Source of the DNA: Lepidostoma basale
Taxonomy: Eukaryota > Arthropoda > Insecta > Trichoptera > Lepidostomatidae
Reading direction: 5' to 3'
Length of the DNA stretch: 64,000 nt
Assembly: GCA_022606425.2 (NCBI GenBank)
Contig: JAHDVF020001349.1
Span: 558,001-622,000, forward strand
Below are positions 10,301 to 25,300 of this stretch, piece after piece. The notes beneath the pieces were generated by a model that was given only the letters and a program-made list of their open reading frames with translations, was not told the origin of the DNA and did not search any database. The number at the start of each line of letters is the position of its first letter. The first letter of the stretch is position 1. The position numbers and the translations under genes are program-made.

Positions 10301-13300
10301 ACGCGTAGTACCATCAGCTGGTGGCTTCACTGGAGTTAGCTTGATGAATATTGACAAGGACTCGAAAGAATTCAAAGAAATAATGTGGCGTGAAAAGGTA
10401 TTTGGGTCGCAATGGACTCAAAATTAAAACTCAGGACATGGCAACCAGGATCTTTTACCATCTTCTGGATATGGCTATAACCAATGCATTCATTTTGTAT
10501 AGAAGACTCAACGCTGACAAGAATAAAACTGCGGTTACTAATCAGGAAAAAATTAAAGATATGACGATGAAGGCATTTCGTGTGAGTTTTGCTAAAGAAC
10601 TGTGTGTCTCCCTTGAGAAACGCTCAGTTGGCCGTCCATCTGCCACACAACCAACTCATCCAGTGTCAAGTGTGAGATTTGATGGAATGAATGGAATACA
10701 CACACATTTTGCATTAAATGTAACCTCCGCTTGTGCATTTCTAAATAGTTTTAAAGACTATCATGTAAATGAATGACTAATTTTTACCCATTTATCGAGT
10801 TTTCGCATTCAATAAAAACCATTTGTTTTACATCAATTATACAGCACCTTGTTTTATTTTTTTAAAGCTAACCCACTAAGACCGTCTACAGACGGTCATT
10901 CATCTGTTTCACCTAGCGCCCTCAGGTTAACATTTTTTCAAAAATGGACTTCATATTCATGTCTGTCAGCCTAAAATCATACTAGAACCAAAATTCTCAA
11001 GACGGAATTTCTCATATTTCTATTTCAGTGGTTTAAGGGTTAAATATTAAGTTTTAAATAGTCCATATAATGCGTGCAATAATATCGCCGTTCCGGAAGA
11101 ACAGTGACGTAAATGCAAAAACTTAAATTTTACAGGAGAGTAAAAAACGATTTGCAGTTGTATAAAACGTTTAATTGAAAAGGGTGTAAGTGACAGAAAA
11201 TAATAGTATATTGAATATACTATTATTTTCTGTCACTTACACCCTATTCAATTAAACGTTTTATACAACTTCAAATCGTTTTTTACTCTCCTGTAAAATT
11301 CAAATGTTTGCATTTACGTCACTGTTCTTCCGGAACAGTGATATGTAAAAATTTGTATTGTATTTTACACAGTAAACTCAAATATTATAAAAAAGAACAA
11401 ATTATGTTTGTTTTTCAAATAGGTTTTCCATGGCAGTAAAGGAATTGAATCCTTATCATTTTTTCAAAACATACCAAAGAGATATCTAAGGTATATATTT
11501 AATTTTTTAAACAAATTTTGTTTATAATAATAAAGTATTTTTGCATGTATTGTATAAAATAGAATTCAGAATATGTTATTGATATTTTGAACTGTGTCTC
11601 TGTTTGTCCGTAGGCTATGGATTCGTAGATTTTGAGACGGTCTCCTCAGCCGAGGCAGCCGTGAAGGGCCTGCTTGCTAAAGGAATCCAGGCCCAGATGG
11701 CTAAAGTGGGTATCTGGTTGCAGCGTAGACCCAACAGTGTACGTTGTGCATGAAAGTAATATTTACTAATCATACACTCCACATAGCCACACCATATAAC
11801 ACACATCACTTGGTTTTATGTCCCAGGAGTTCAAAATAACTCTATTTTTGATTTAATAGTTTATTCACTTTTAGGATGAACGTGATTTCTTGATATTTAT
11901 GAGACGGTTATTGATTTGTCTCTGTATAATATTTGTTAGTTTGAGATTTGTTTATACATAACTTCACACATTAACCACGTTGTTTAATATCTCCCAGCGA
12001 TTGATTATGTGTGCACGATTGACACATTTATTATAATTGATTTGGTTAGAATAGATTACAAGTTTCTAACCACAAAAATAAACTTATCGTAAATTAAATA
12101 TAAAGTAATATAACAGAAACCTAACAAAATAGCAACTGATTTTGCTTAAGTTTTGAAAAGTTCAATTTATTCAATGTTGCATTAAAGAATATTGATAATA
12201 TTTCTCTTTTATTGTGACAGAATTTTGCAAAATCTGTTAATGTTCAATTTTCTTTTAGAAAATTTTGTTTTATTTAATTTTTTCTTCATAGACAATATGT
12301 TTCTCTAAATTCTGATAACCTCTTGATAAACATTATAAGTATTGTGATAATCTACACGTATTGAACATTTTTAGTTACTTCATCGGAGGATTCATTACAA
12401 TGTATTGTATACAAGATTGTATTTACATACATCTGGGCAAGTATAAACCTCATTCTGACACACTCTCCACTACACATTTTCACTTATTTCTTTAAGTATT
12501 TACTAACCTCTTGGTATTGAATAGTGACCTTTCTGGATTCTGGTAGTTGGAGCCCCTGAGAACAATAATGTACTAAGTCTATTAGCTTGCCAGGCAGATG
12601 CGGAATCAAACTGTAAGAATTTTTCATTTGACTTCAGTTTAATTCAAGTAATTCGTTTACGGAACGTTTCTGATAAAAACACTCTTCATAGCATGACAGA
12701 AATATCACAATATCTTCATAAGCTGACAGATTTTTAGCAATAAACTAATTTAACAATCAAATTAATCATTTTTATTGTGTTAAATAAACATATTAATATG
12801 TTAATGTGGGTTAAATAATAATTTTGATTTGAAACAAAATGCATTAAATACATTCAATCAAGTTTAGTAATTTTTTAATTTCAATCGGTCATCTCATGGA
12901 TAAGATTTTGTTTTAACGAAAAGTTTGATTAACTGAGCGTATTTAAAATCAAAATCTCACAAAAAATTTAATTTTGATTTCTCTAAATATATTTCTTTGG
13001 ATTTTTGGATTAATGAAAATGGTTGTCAATTTATTAAGATAAAACAATCAACTTGAGCTACCTAAGCAAACATAATACTTGAATATTTAGATGTTAATTT
13101 ATGAAACAACGTTAAACCTTTTTGTTCATAATCTGAGAAATGCTCTCTACTACTATTTTCTGTACTTCTTCCACTATAAAGCTGAATATTGAATGTCGCT
13201 TTGTCTGTAATCTTCCTATCCACTTCTGTTGACATGTGACTTTTCTTCGTGTAAAATACTGCTTTGTCACCGAAAAAAGAAAACAAACCTTTTGACAACG

Positions 13301-16300
13301 GTTACCTACTTCTTCCTGTCAGAACCTGTTTATTGTGGTGTTGTCTGTTGTTAAATGTGAGACAGAATCGCAAAGCATGCTTGTAGTCTTGAGGCGTATA
13401 TCATGGAGTATTGCCGACGAAAACGTAATACTAAGCGCTTTGCGTACCTAAAGGAACTTTGAAGACACAAGCAGCATTGTTAAAGTATTGCCGTTTGTCG
13501 CCTTTGCTTTAAAAACAATTACGCTTGTTACTCATCCGCTTCGTGGACAGCTTATTGAAACTATAAAACTTGTTTAATAATAATTCATACAACTGTATTG
13601 CTGCGCTTAAAAAAAGATTACCATTAACTGAAGTCTTTTTACAAAGATAAAATTAATACATCTAAAGATAATATTGATAAAGTGTATGTAATGTGATTTT
13701 CTCTTCGATCGAATAGCAATGAACGACATTATTGAATTAATTTCTAATATACAGAAGGACATTGTTATTTTATATTACTATTCAACCTATTCTGAGATGC
13801 ATTGCATGATCCATCACTCCACAGGTGTAATTCTTTGACATACTCGTATCAGGGTCGTGTATCAAATAAAAATATTAAATTGTATATATATTTTTAAAAA
13901 AATACCTATGTCATTTATGACAACTGAGAGATAACATAAAGTTATGCTTTAAAAGTAAGAAAATTCTAGATTTTAATTTAAAAAAACTTTAAAATATGAA
14001 ATTATTTGAAGTGATGTTAAGAGAAGCCATTTTGTCATAGGTCATTTTGTGTGCGTGATTATAAGACAAGCTGTCACAGATCAAAGTGAATTGGAAATAA
14101 CAGCAATAGTGTTGCGCACAATGAGGCTGTTATGATCAATTCAACAAAGAAGATGCATTGAGATTGGTGAAAATAACCTCAAAAAATATTTTATTGTTAT
14201 ATTAGAAGCACTCATAATAAATTGGAAAGATTTATAACAATGTTATTAAAGAATAATGATTTTATAATGTCATTCATTACAAATATAATTAAGAATATAC
14301 ATTAATACTTTTGTTTGATAAGGTGCATTCATAAAAGTGAGGTTATGGTGTATTTTTATATGTAAAACTATTAGGGTATAACATTAACAGTTAAATCGTT
14401 ATTGATACTTTGTAGATCTTACTAACACTTAGAGATATAGCCTGTTCTAACCAATTAATACTTAACTATTTATTGATTCCTTTCCATTTTTAGTAAACAT
14501 CCGAATAGGTCCCAAATAAATTGTTTTAGCTTACAATATTCCACCGCCATGTATAGTGTACACGTAGTTACAATAATGAGGTGTCTAGATCTTGTAAATA
14601 TTAAATTAATTGTAAAGAAAAATAAATAACATTTAGTTTTACTTGTTAAAATGGCGAAATAATTTTGTTTGTAGAATACTTAATGTTTCTTCTATTAGAT
14701 ATTAGTATGTGTTCAGATGACCAATGGGTTAGTTACTAAACAATATAAAAATATTATAATTTAACAGTGCGAGGCTATGATAGACTTAATTAGCTAAGAT
14801 TGTTTTTTTTCATGCGATAAACCATATCAAATGTTAGGTTTCTACTCGTTTGGACTTGTATCTATTTTAAGTTAAAATAATTGTTTAAATGTATATTTTA
14901 CATTAAGTTTAATTCATATCAATTAAGGTTAGGTTTGATTTGATTTACAGTTTATAACAATGCTAGATAAACCATCATTTCAAAGTAAACTAAGCATATT
15001 TTCTAAGTTTAAATGATTATATAAATCAAATATTTTATAAGGGTCTGATATATTTTTCTTTTGAGGTTAGGTTAGAATAATTTTAGTTTATTAAGTGTTC
15101 ACTGAAAAACATCCACATTATAAGCCATAATTCTTAAGTACAGTAGTATTTTTTTGAAGTAATTAATTATTGAATATGTGCCACGAATCAGGCGGTCTGT
15201 GTCGTTATTTTAATAGTTAAAAAAAAATCTATTTATATGTTTTCATACACACTTTATTTAAAAATTACATCAAGCTGTGTTTAAAACAACAATTAATTCA
15301 TGAAAAATACTTACATATCTACTGTGGTGACATTCATTTTCAACAGCTTCTCGCCCTTCCAAAACTGGTGCACTTAAGATAAATGCATTAACTAGGGTTT
15401 GATGCTTTTCGAGAAAAACGCGTTTAAACTTTTTATTTTACTTGTATCTCAGGAACTAGATAAGATACCAACATGAAAGTTGTACCAAAACAAAGAGAAA
15501 AGAGTTAAGATTACTAAAAAATACAAACATATATAAAAATAAAATATAGTGTACATATCATTTTAAAAAAGTACTTATCGCTAGCAGCCAACTACCCTAC
15601 TTGATGCATTTATGCTTAGTAAATCATCATGTCGACCTTCGTGGCAGAGTGGTTAGAAGCTCTGACTTCCATACCGAAGGTCCCGGGTTCGATTCCCGGC
15701 GAGGGCAGTGTGATTGTCACACTGTCTTTGGTCTGGTGTAGAATTCAAGTGACAATAAAATGCCGATAGATTAGCTACCTATCACATGTAACGAGAATCA
15801 CTATGATAGCTATAATAACCCTTTATATCGATTTGGCTCATGCTGTCATGATGTAAAGAGCGATTCAACAAAATAATAATAAAATTAGTTTTTTTTTAGC
15901 TATTTTATATTGATTCTTATGACATATGATAGGTAGCTAATCTATCGCCATTTTAATATCACTTGAATTCTACACCAGACCAAAAACAGTGTGACAATCA
16001 CACTGCCATCGCCGGGAATCGAACCCGGGACCTTCGGTATGGCAGTAATAGCTCTTGCTACACTGCCACGAAGGTCGTCTGATGTTGTGTTCTCAATGAT
16101 TGTTTCTTCTTCTTCTTTCTGTGTCCTGTCAGGTCTCCCTAACGTTGACTATCCTGGGGAAAAATATCCAGAGTGGTATCCCCTTGCCTTCTCTGGAGGA
16201 TTTTCTGTCGGGGTTACCTTCCCTTAGCTGGGTGTATCCAGTTTTATGGCGCTGGAAGCTCGCCATTCGTCCTCTCTCTATCTGCTATGGCTTATGGGGT

Positions 16301-19300
16301 ATGCTTTGCTGGAAAGTATGCCTCTACAAAATGTCGTAAGGTGCCATGTTGCATTTACAACAGCAACACTACATCAAGTCCAACTCTCTAGCATCCACGA
16401 GAGTTCTTCCCCGCGAACCCCGGTCAATGTGGCACATATTACTTAATGATTGTTTACTAAAATTCAAAAATGATTTGATTTTTTCTAGTAAAAACTGAGT
16501 GGGTTGTTTTCATTGGACACGTAATGCAAAGTTCTGTATAATATATTTGTGGTGTGCACATTGTGGCATGTGGTGTGACCTTCTGTTCTTGTGCAGCAAC
16601 AGGAACAAGACCCCACGAACCTCTACATGGCCAATCTGCCACTAACGTTCAAGGAGAATGACGTGGACCACCTGCTGGCACCCTACGGGCCCGTGGTGAG
16701 CACACGTATCCTGCGAGATATCACTGGCGCCAGCAAGGGCGTGGGGTTCGCCCGCATGGAGACCAAGGAAAAGTGCGAGCAGATCATTCAGGTAACTTAC
16801 CCCCATATTTAACCCTCCCTTCCCTATGATGGGTATCTTCTACACGTTGCTTCTAAAAACCATCAATATCTCTATAAATATAATAAATACAAGGTTAAGA
16901 TTTTAGGTATTCCTCTATAATATATTTACGCATTGATTTAAAAAATAATATTAATAATCATCAACAGACATTACAAAATTTATTTTTAAGGCATCTATTG
17001 AGAACAGGTAAAATAATATATTATATATAGTATACTACCAGAAACGCATAAGAGATGGTTAAACATTAGGAAGACAGGATACTCTCCAGAATTAAGAGTA
17101 TTTGCCTTCTGAACGTACTTTCAATAACATGAAAGACGTCGATCTCCGAGGAGACCGCGTTCAGCAGACTAATTGCTCTTCTGGCTAATAATCAGAATTT
17201 ATCGGGTACATCGGAGGTATTTTGTGAAAATCGAAAACAAAGTCAGCGCTTTGAGTGCGCCACACTATATTCGCATCTCACTCTTGCATATGTTCTAGTT
17301 CAATGTTCTCACTCTCGCCATCCCGCCGCGCCGGCAGTCGCTTTCGAGCTTGCAACCTATGCCCGTTCCGTGAGCGTTGCCAGAGGTTTTTTAATGTTTT
17401 TAGCAATTAAATCTCAATTATTATAATTTTTGACTTCAATTATAATTATAAAAGGGGATTAGCTATGAATGTTCCTATTTTCCCGATTTAAAATCCCAAA
17501 TTTTTTAACGCGTACTGACTACCCTACACCGGAACGCACGTTTTTATTTTAGCACCGTAAGGGAAAGGTTAAAGATATCCAAAAAATACACATTTACATA
17601 TACAAAATAAATAAATGTCAATGATTTTTTTTGTTTGTTTCGTAAATCAAATATGAAAAAGTTCATGAGTGCTTTGGGGTATACAATATTTTTAGTATTT
17701 CCGTCTTCTGTATATTTTTTCGGCTGTCCTTCTCGTGAACATGCAACATAAAATTGATCATGTGAAAAGTATGAATTTTCCAGATTCAATCCACAGACTT
17801 GTAATTTATTATAAGAAGGTTGCATTTGAAGTCATAAAAACGGACGAATGTGCATGTTACGATGTATGAATATAGAGGAAGCTCGAGAGGTATGTAAGGA
17901 CAGAGCAGTATGACAGTCCATCCTCTCTTCCTACAACGGCGTGATGGTTAGTTAGTTAGTTTGTTATGTCCATTTAGAACCTAGGTTCTCGAAGTGGACG
18001 ATAACGCCCCCTAGTGGGCGTTTGAGACTTTCAGGGGGACAGAAGAAGACCCAGAGAAATGGCCCATGGTGCCCATTGCGGTTTTGAACATAAAATGATA
18101 TACAATTTAATTTGAATTTTTTATATTAAAAAATAATTTAATTTGAATTTTTTCAGGTGTTTAACGGACGTATACTGACGGGTGCTAAGGACCCGTTGCT
18201 GGTAAAATTCGCGGATGGCGGGAGCAAAAAAAAGGTTCAGTATAAGACTACTGAACGGGGCTGGCGTGAACCACCTGATCCCACTCATCAGCTTTTGTGT
18301 GTAAGTTCAATTTTAATCAATTGCTCACTGAAAGGGAGTGATTTTACAGACAAGAAGACAGCCATCTCTTGTCTAACGAGAATCAAAAGCAGTTTCTATA
18401 CTTACGCAGACAGTTGTACCATCTTCACAAATAGTGACACAAAAAATGTAACTTTTATACTTGCGTAGAAACTGGTACTTTTTTTTTAATCATGCTTTTA
18501 CAAATCACTTTTTAAGTGATTTTTTTTAATTCGACTCAAGTCAAGATTGAAGTTTCACACAAAAGCGAATTAGCCATGATTATAACAGTTTCTATTATTG
18601 AAGTATCTTGAAATGTGATTCATTAATTGCAGAGCGTGGCGGGCTCTAGTGCAGCCGTGTACGGTTGCACGCCGCCAGCGGAACTGGGAGTCTACCGCGG
18701 CAATATGTACGTGGGGGGCTACCCCGTGGGAGCACACTGGGTCCCCAGCAATGCGTACATGCCTGTGCAGATCCCTCACATGCAAGGCCATCCTATCGAC
18801 CCGGTCAGTCATCAAAAAATAAACTAAATCAATTTGAAAAAAAATTAAAACACTTGTATTTTGTTTCTCTTTTTATTTTTTATAACTAACTAACTAACTA
18901 ACTAACCATCACGCCGTCTCCCCGAAGGGGTAGGCAGAAAGAATGGACTGCCACACCTTTCTTTCCTGACATATTTCTCTCGCCTCCTCAACATTCATAC
19001 ATCGTGTCATGCACGCGCGTCGATTTCTCTGACTCCTCACATGGCCGACATTCAATATTTGATTTATTTGATCGTGCCACGTTTTCCTTGGTCTTCCTCT
19101 ATTTCTGGTACCATTTACATCATTAACATATAATTTTTTTATCATTCTTTCTTCATTCATTCTTTCCATATGTCCAAACCATCTTAATGATCCTTTCATT
19201 ATTTTTTATATACTTTGTATATACAACACTTATATTAAAAAATAAAATTACATAGACATGTTTCGGACAACCAGTCCTTCTTCAGTGATACATATTATAA

Positions 19301-22300
19301 AAATAATTTTTTTTAAATATTATAAAATTGTTTACATGATCTGACAGATGTATTGACAGAACAATTTTATAATATTTTTAAAAACGTATTTTTTTAATAT
19401 GTGTCACTGAAGAAGGACTGGTTGTCCAAAACATGTCTACGTAATTTTATTTTTTAATATAAGTGTTGTATATACAAAGTATATAAAAAATAAAAAATAA
19501 ATAAAGCATCATAACAACACAAAGTATGGCGTATATAGAAGAAAAACTTGTATTTTGTTTTCCTTCTTCCAGTCTCTCATTTGCTGTTGTGTTGGTTCGA
19601 TAAAACAAAATAAAGTGGTGTAAAAACAAATTTAATATTATTTTTAAGAATGCCACACCACAGATCAAGTGCTTTATTCGAAAGTATAAATTAATATGAC
19701 ATAACATTAACCTTTGTCCTTTAACCTTACTTTTCTTTTTAGCTTATCATACCTATTAATCTAATCTAAGTAATAACTCTTATATCGTGGACTCGATACT
19801 ATAACTAGGTAACTAAAAATTCTCTGTTCTTAGAAAATGACATTCTAAATTTGTAGTTCTTAATCTGTTTAAAAAAATTATATTCACCGTCACATCCAAC
19901 CTAATTTAAATAAACCACATATTTACTGAATTGCTGCAAATTATAATTGAGGATAAAATAGAAGGTCGACGAGATGTTTTAGGAGGCAAATCTCCAGCTC
20001 CACAATACAACTAATACAAGGGACTAGCTTAAAAAGTATAGAGGAGCTGTTTCGGGGTGCCAGGGACAGAGATGCCTACTTTCAAGTGATACTCAACACC
20101 GGGGGCACCTCATATGACACCAAAAGAAGAAGAAGAAACATAATCCTACTTAATACAACTGCAACATATTTCATTATCTCAAATTATCTTTTTCATTAGT
20201 CTTATCTAATTAACATTTTGTTTTTTGAATTTATACAAATACTTGTAGACAAATACTGGATTTTAACCATTACGGGTTAATTGTATCTCAATAGAGACGA
20301 AGATGTAAATTATTTTGGAAACAGAATATGGTGGTCGAGGCGTTTACAGGACTTATTACCTGTCATTGGTTGGGTTAAGCGATCGCTTTATGTAATACAA
20401 CATTCCCCATTCCGCCCTTCTTACAAACACCTTAACCCAACCAATGACACGTCATAAGTCCTTAATGTCAGGTCATGACAGGTCATAAGCTTAAGCCAAC
20501 CAATGACAGGTCATAAGTTCTGTAAACGCCCCGACCACCATATTCTGTTTCCAAAATAATTTACATCTTCGTCGCTATTGAGATACAATTAATTCTTAAT
20601 CTAATGAAAACTGTCATTTGATTTGATGACTAATAGCGCTTGGATAAAATATGTTAAATATTATTATTTACAGGAGCAGTTCTTGGTGGGACGTGGCGGT
20701 GAGCGAGGAGTTGGGATGGGGATGGGCCTGATGATGCAGGAGCAACAGTATCCTCCTCAACTCATGCAGCATGCCCTTCAGATGGGGCAACCGCAGGTTG
20801 GAATGTTTACACCCATTCATTAAGTTTTCTGATCTCTTCCAAACTTCACTCCGATACATTATTTATTTATAACTAACTAACTAACTAACTAACCATCACG
20901 CCGTCTCCCCCAAGGGGTAGGCAGAAAGAATGGACTGCCACACTTTTCTTCCCTGACATATTTCTCTCGTTCCTCAACATTCATAGATCGTGTCATGCAC
21001 GCGCGTCGATTTCTCTGACTCCTCACATGGCCGACATTCAATATTTGATTTATTTGATCGTGCCACGTTTTCCTCAGTCTACCTCTATTTCTGGTTCCAT
21101 TTACATCATTAACATATATTTTTTTTACCATTCTTTCTTCATTCATTCTTTCCATATGTCCAAACTATCTTAATGATCCTTTCATTATTTTGTTCATGAC
21201 ACCATCATTCGTACCGCATTCACTTCTTATATTTTCATTCCACACTCTATCTCATACACAGAGTATTCACACATTCGTCTAAGAGATCTCATTTCTACTG
21301 CATTTATTCTACTTTCATCCTTCTTTTGCCAGTTCCATGCTTCTCTTATTTATTTATTATTTTGTTAAAACCTTTTTACATCATTACAGCACAAACCAAA
21401 CCAATTTACAGGGTATAGCTATTATATTGATTCTTTTGACATGTGAAAGCTAATCTACCGCTGAGAGAACAGTATTTTCTTTTGGAGTCTAGTCTCTAGA
21501 CTGGCTCTTATGACATGGCAAGCCTAGCGCAGTTGTCGCTGAATAATTGCAGACTCAATGCTTGTCATATTGACCTCAGCATGCTGTCAGTGGTCCGTTT
21601 GTCCTGCCATTTCACATTTAGTATCCTTTAGAGACAACGTTGGTGGTACCGATCTAGGGCTGTTATATGTCTTCTACATATATGGGGTCAATGTTTCAGA
21701 GGCGTATAAGATTGGCAGGACAACGGACTTGTAAACGAGCACCTTGGTGTCATTTCTTCTTCTTCTTTGAGTGCCATGTCAGGTCTGACGTCGGCTATCA
21801 CCCCTGGCGTAGGCCTCTCTGTCCTGTGGCAAACGGAACAATTCTCCCGCCCCCTGAACTCCGGTCCATACCTTTATATTCTCGAGCCAGAACATCTGGG
21901 GTCTCCCCACACCGCGCCTACCTTCGATCTTCCCTTTTATGATGAGGTGCAGCAGATTGTATTTTATTGGTGTCATTTAAAAGTCTACAATGTAAGTAGA
22001 TGTGTAAGTCTTTATAAGATTACACCACATAGGTACAAACTACAAATCTATTGTGAATAGATTAAATGAGGATCTTAACAATATTTCAATATGATTTAGG
22101 AAAAACAAACTCAAATTAAATGTGACAAAAACCAAATTCATGAATGTTGGGAATAAAAGAATACCTATGGCACCAACAGATCATTGTTGATGCCATAGGT
22201 ATTCTTTTATTCTAAGAAATACACTAATTCAAATATTTAGGTGTCCTAATAGATAACAAACTAACTTTTTCACTAAATACAAAATATGTTACTAAGAAGA

Positions 22301-25300
22301 TGGCTAAAAAAACATCAATTCTGGGCAGGATTAGAAGATATAACAGCGCAGAAACATGCAAGACTGTATATAACGCAATTATTCTCCATCAATCAATTAC
22401 TGTAGCAGCATACTACTTTTAGCAAATGAAGAAGATATGAGAAGATTAACCATACTCCAGAATAAGGTAATGTGAATAATTTTGAGAAGAAGCAGATATG
22501 CCAGAATGAAAGTGATGCTTAAAGAGCTAAAAATTACGCCATTTAAAAAAATAATTACATTCAACGTTTTATTACTAACTAGCTGACCCGGCAACGCTTC
22601 GCTATTGCTATATTAGAGTATATAAATACTCGTACACCCAATATATATTAAAGAAATACAATGAAAGTTCAATATCAATTATTTTATTGGATAAAATGAC
22701 ATGTGTATAGGTGCAAGAATGTGTGTATCCTAATTCAGTTCATATCTTTAAAACATTTGTTTAATCCAAGCAAACTTGCTGTGAACTTGAATAATACTAA
22801 TGTGAATTGAACAATTGAAGGCTGGGCATTACCAAGGTGGCAAGTTTACAAAAAGTCTGAAATGAGTTTTTGATGCCAATTGGTCTTAAACATAGCTGTG
22901 CAAAAGCGCGTTATGATTTAATAATATAGTGTAGTTCAAACGTTACCCTAAAGATGCCACCCAAAAAAAAAGTTTATATATATCTTTTTCAGCTTTATGT
23001 TTAAACCATTAAACGTCCAGTCTTAATTTTTTTCCTCAATATTTTAAGTGAAATTAAAAAAACAAATAAATATACTATATCACATTTGCATAAAACATTC
23101 ATACATATACAATTCATATCCGTTCACTCCTGGGCGTAGGCCTCCTCCATCTGCTTCAATGTCTGTCGATCCTGGGCAACACGCATCCAATGTCGTCCCT
23201 CCATCGAAGTTGAGGACGTCCTGGGTTTCGGGTTGCACTTCATCTACGCATATATCGAGGTGTGGATCCATCCTCTGCACACGCGCATTCCATTATCTTC
23301 TGGGTTGTCTGCCTCATCTCATGACATCTTTCAGCTTGCAGATTTCACCGTTTCATGTTACCTAGAAATAAAAGGAAAAATATTAAATTAATATAGTGTA
23401 GTTCAAATGTTACCCTAAAGATGCCACCCAAAAAAAAGTTAATATATATCTTTTTCAGCTTAATGTTTAAACCATTAAACGTCCAGTCTTAATTTTTTTC
23501 CTTAATATTTTAAGTGAAATTAAAAAAACAAATAAATATACTATATCACATTTGCATGAAACATTCATACATATACCATTCAAGGTCATAATAATGCTCT
23601 TAGAAATACAATGTTTAGAGAAACAAAACTCTTAATTTTGATGTCCATTAGATGAAGCTAATAATGCACATTCACTTAACCAATGACGAAATTTGTAAAT
23701 TTGTGTGATGTCTGGAAATATACATTGAATCAATTCTCCTTTGGAGTGTGATTCTACAGAAATCAGTTGATAATTTAAAGCATTCATTCCATACAATGAA
23801 CTTTCATTGTTGCAGAATTTTACCCATTCCAGAAATATTTAAAATGTTGCATGTAGGTGTTTCAATGTTTTGTATCATCATCATCATGAGCCTATATCCG
23901 TTCACTCCTGGGCGTAGGCCTCCTCCATCTGATTCAATGTCTGTCGATCCTGGGCAAAACGCATCCAATGTCGTCCCTCCATCGAAGTTGAGGACGTCCT
24001 GGGTTTCGGGTTGCAGTTCATCTATCATCAGGGCTGCGAGCGGCATGCCATTTTAGCGCTGCCACTCTTCCGATGATGTCCGACACTCCTGTTCTGCCTC
24101 TAATAGTGGAATTAAACCAATTAATCCAACCTGTACATACCATTTCAAAATTAGTTCATAAATATAACAATCTTCCTGGGCGTAGGCCTCCTCCATCTGA
24201 TTCAATGTCTGTCGATCCTGGGCAAAACGCATCCAATGTCGTCCCTCCATCGAAGTTGAGGACGTCTTGGGTTTCGGGTTGCAGTTCATCTATCATCAGG
24301 GCTGCGAGCGGCATGCCATTTTAGCGCTGCCACTCTTCCGATGATGTCCGACACTCCTGTTCTGCCTCTAATAGTGAAATTAAACCAATTAATCCAACCT
24401 GTACATACCATTTCAAAATTAGTTCATAAATATAACAATCGGGTGTGGGATCCATACATGCCAGTATCTTGCGTTGCGTGCCCCATCTCACGACATCTTC
24501 CACCTTGGAGATATCGTGGATAGCCGTGTTCCTCACCCTATCTCAAAGAGTCTTTCCTGGTATCATCCTTAGCGTCGGCATCTCTGCAAAAATCAAATAA
24601 TTATATTAAAATGAGCAGTATATTTAAAAAAAAAACACTCGATCATTGTAAGATTGGCGTGGGAACATCAGACCATTTGGAAATGTTATATTAGTGGATT
24701 TTTCCAACTGAGGCAGCTAATGCTGTATGTAAGGATATGTTTACCTATCACAGCATAACAGAGAAAAACTAAAACAGCTGAAGTAAATCGTCTAATCCAA
24801 AAGATATTATAGGTTATCGCCCTGCCAGAACAATTTTACATTAAAATAACTAACTAACTAACTAACCATCACGCCGTTTCCCCGAAAGGGTAGACAGAAA
24901 GAATGGACTGCAACATTTTAATCGATGCTGCACTCCATTCTTCTCTTTTCGCCAACGCGAGAGACGCGGTGTGATGGGTTGCGAACCTCATCGCCACCAA
25001 TAGGCATCTCCCGCGCACACTTCAATCATTCAACGTCTACATAATAAATCTAAAACAAATTATACAAAATACAATGATATAAAATTAAATAACACATAAA
25101 AATAATTTAACACATAATGTTCTTTTAGATGGTGCACTTGTCGTCAGCTGGACGATCCGGACATTTGTGTTTATTTAATTTTTTATTCCACTGTTTTAAT
25201 TTTAATTAGGCACTTAAAACAATCCAACACCAGCAAAAACTTGAAAATTTGATTGAAGAATTTATTCAAATTGTCATTGGAACAAATGAAAAATTTATTT

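Larger units (their letters stand above)
9314..11039 (+). mobile_element. Internally deleted piggyBac element
   Basis: TTAA flanks both ends (9310-9313 and 11040-11043). The terminal inverted repeats are CCCTTAAACCAC on both sides. The 18-bp palindrome GACCGTCTACAGACGGTC lies just inside each end (9330-9347 and 10880-10897), with a partial copy at 9689-9705. It encodes the N-terminal and C-terminal remnants of a piggyBac transposase. The central DDD catalytic region is missing, so the copy is non-autonomous. Confidence 0.9.

Noticed and set aside
15634..15706. tRNA gene
   Set aside because: A perfect B box and tRNA-like head are present, but the acceptor arms do not pair as in a working tRNA. 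The unit is repeated at 37645 and 15895 with a shared non-tRNA body, so it is a SINE.
16100..16446. Small genes in three overlapping frames
   Set aside because: Overlap in several registers, no domain; the block is a dispersed repeat similar to 37160-37400.
18570..18815. Minus-strand gene opposite the shep exon
   Set aside because: It is the antisense shadow of the GC-rich exon 18633-18803.
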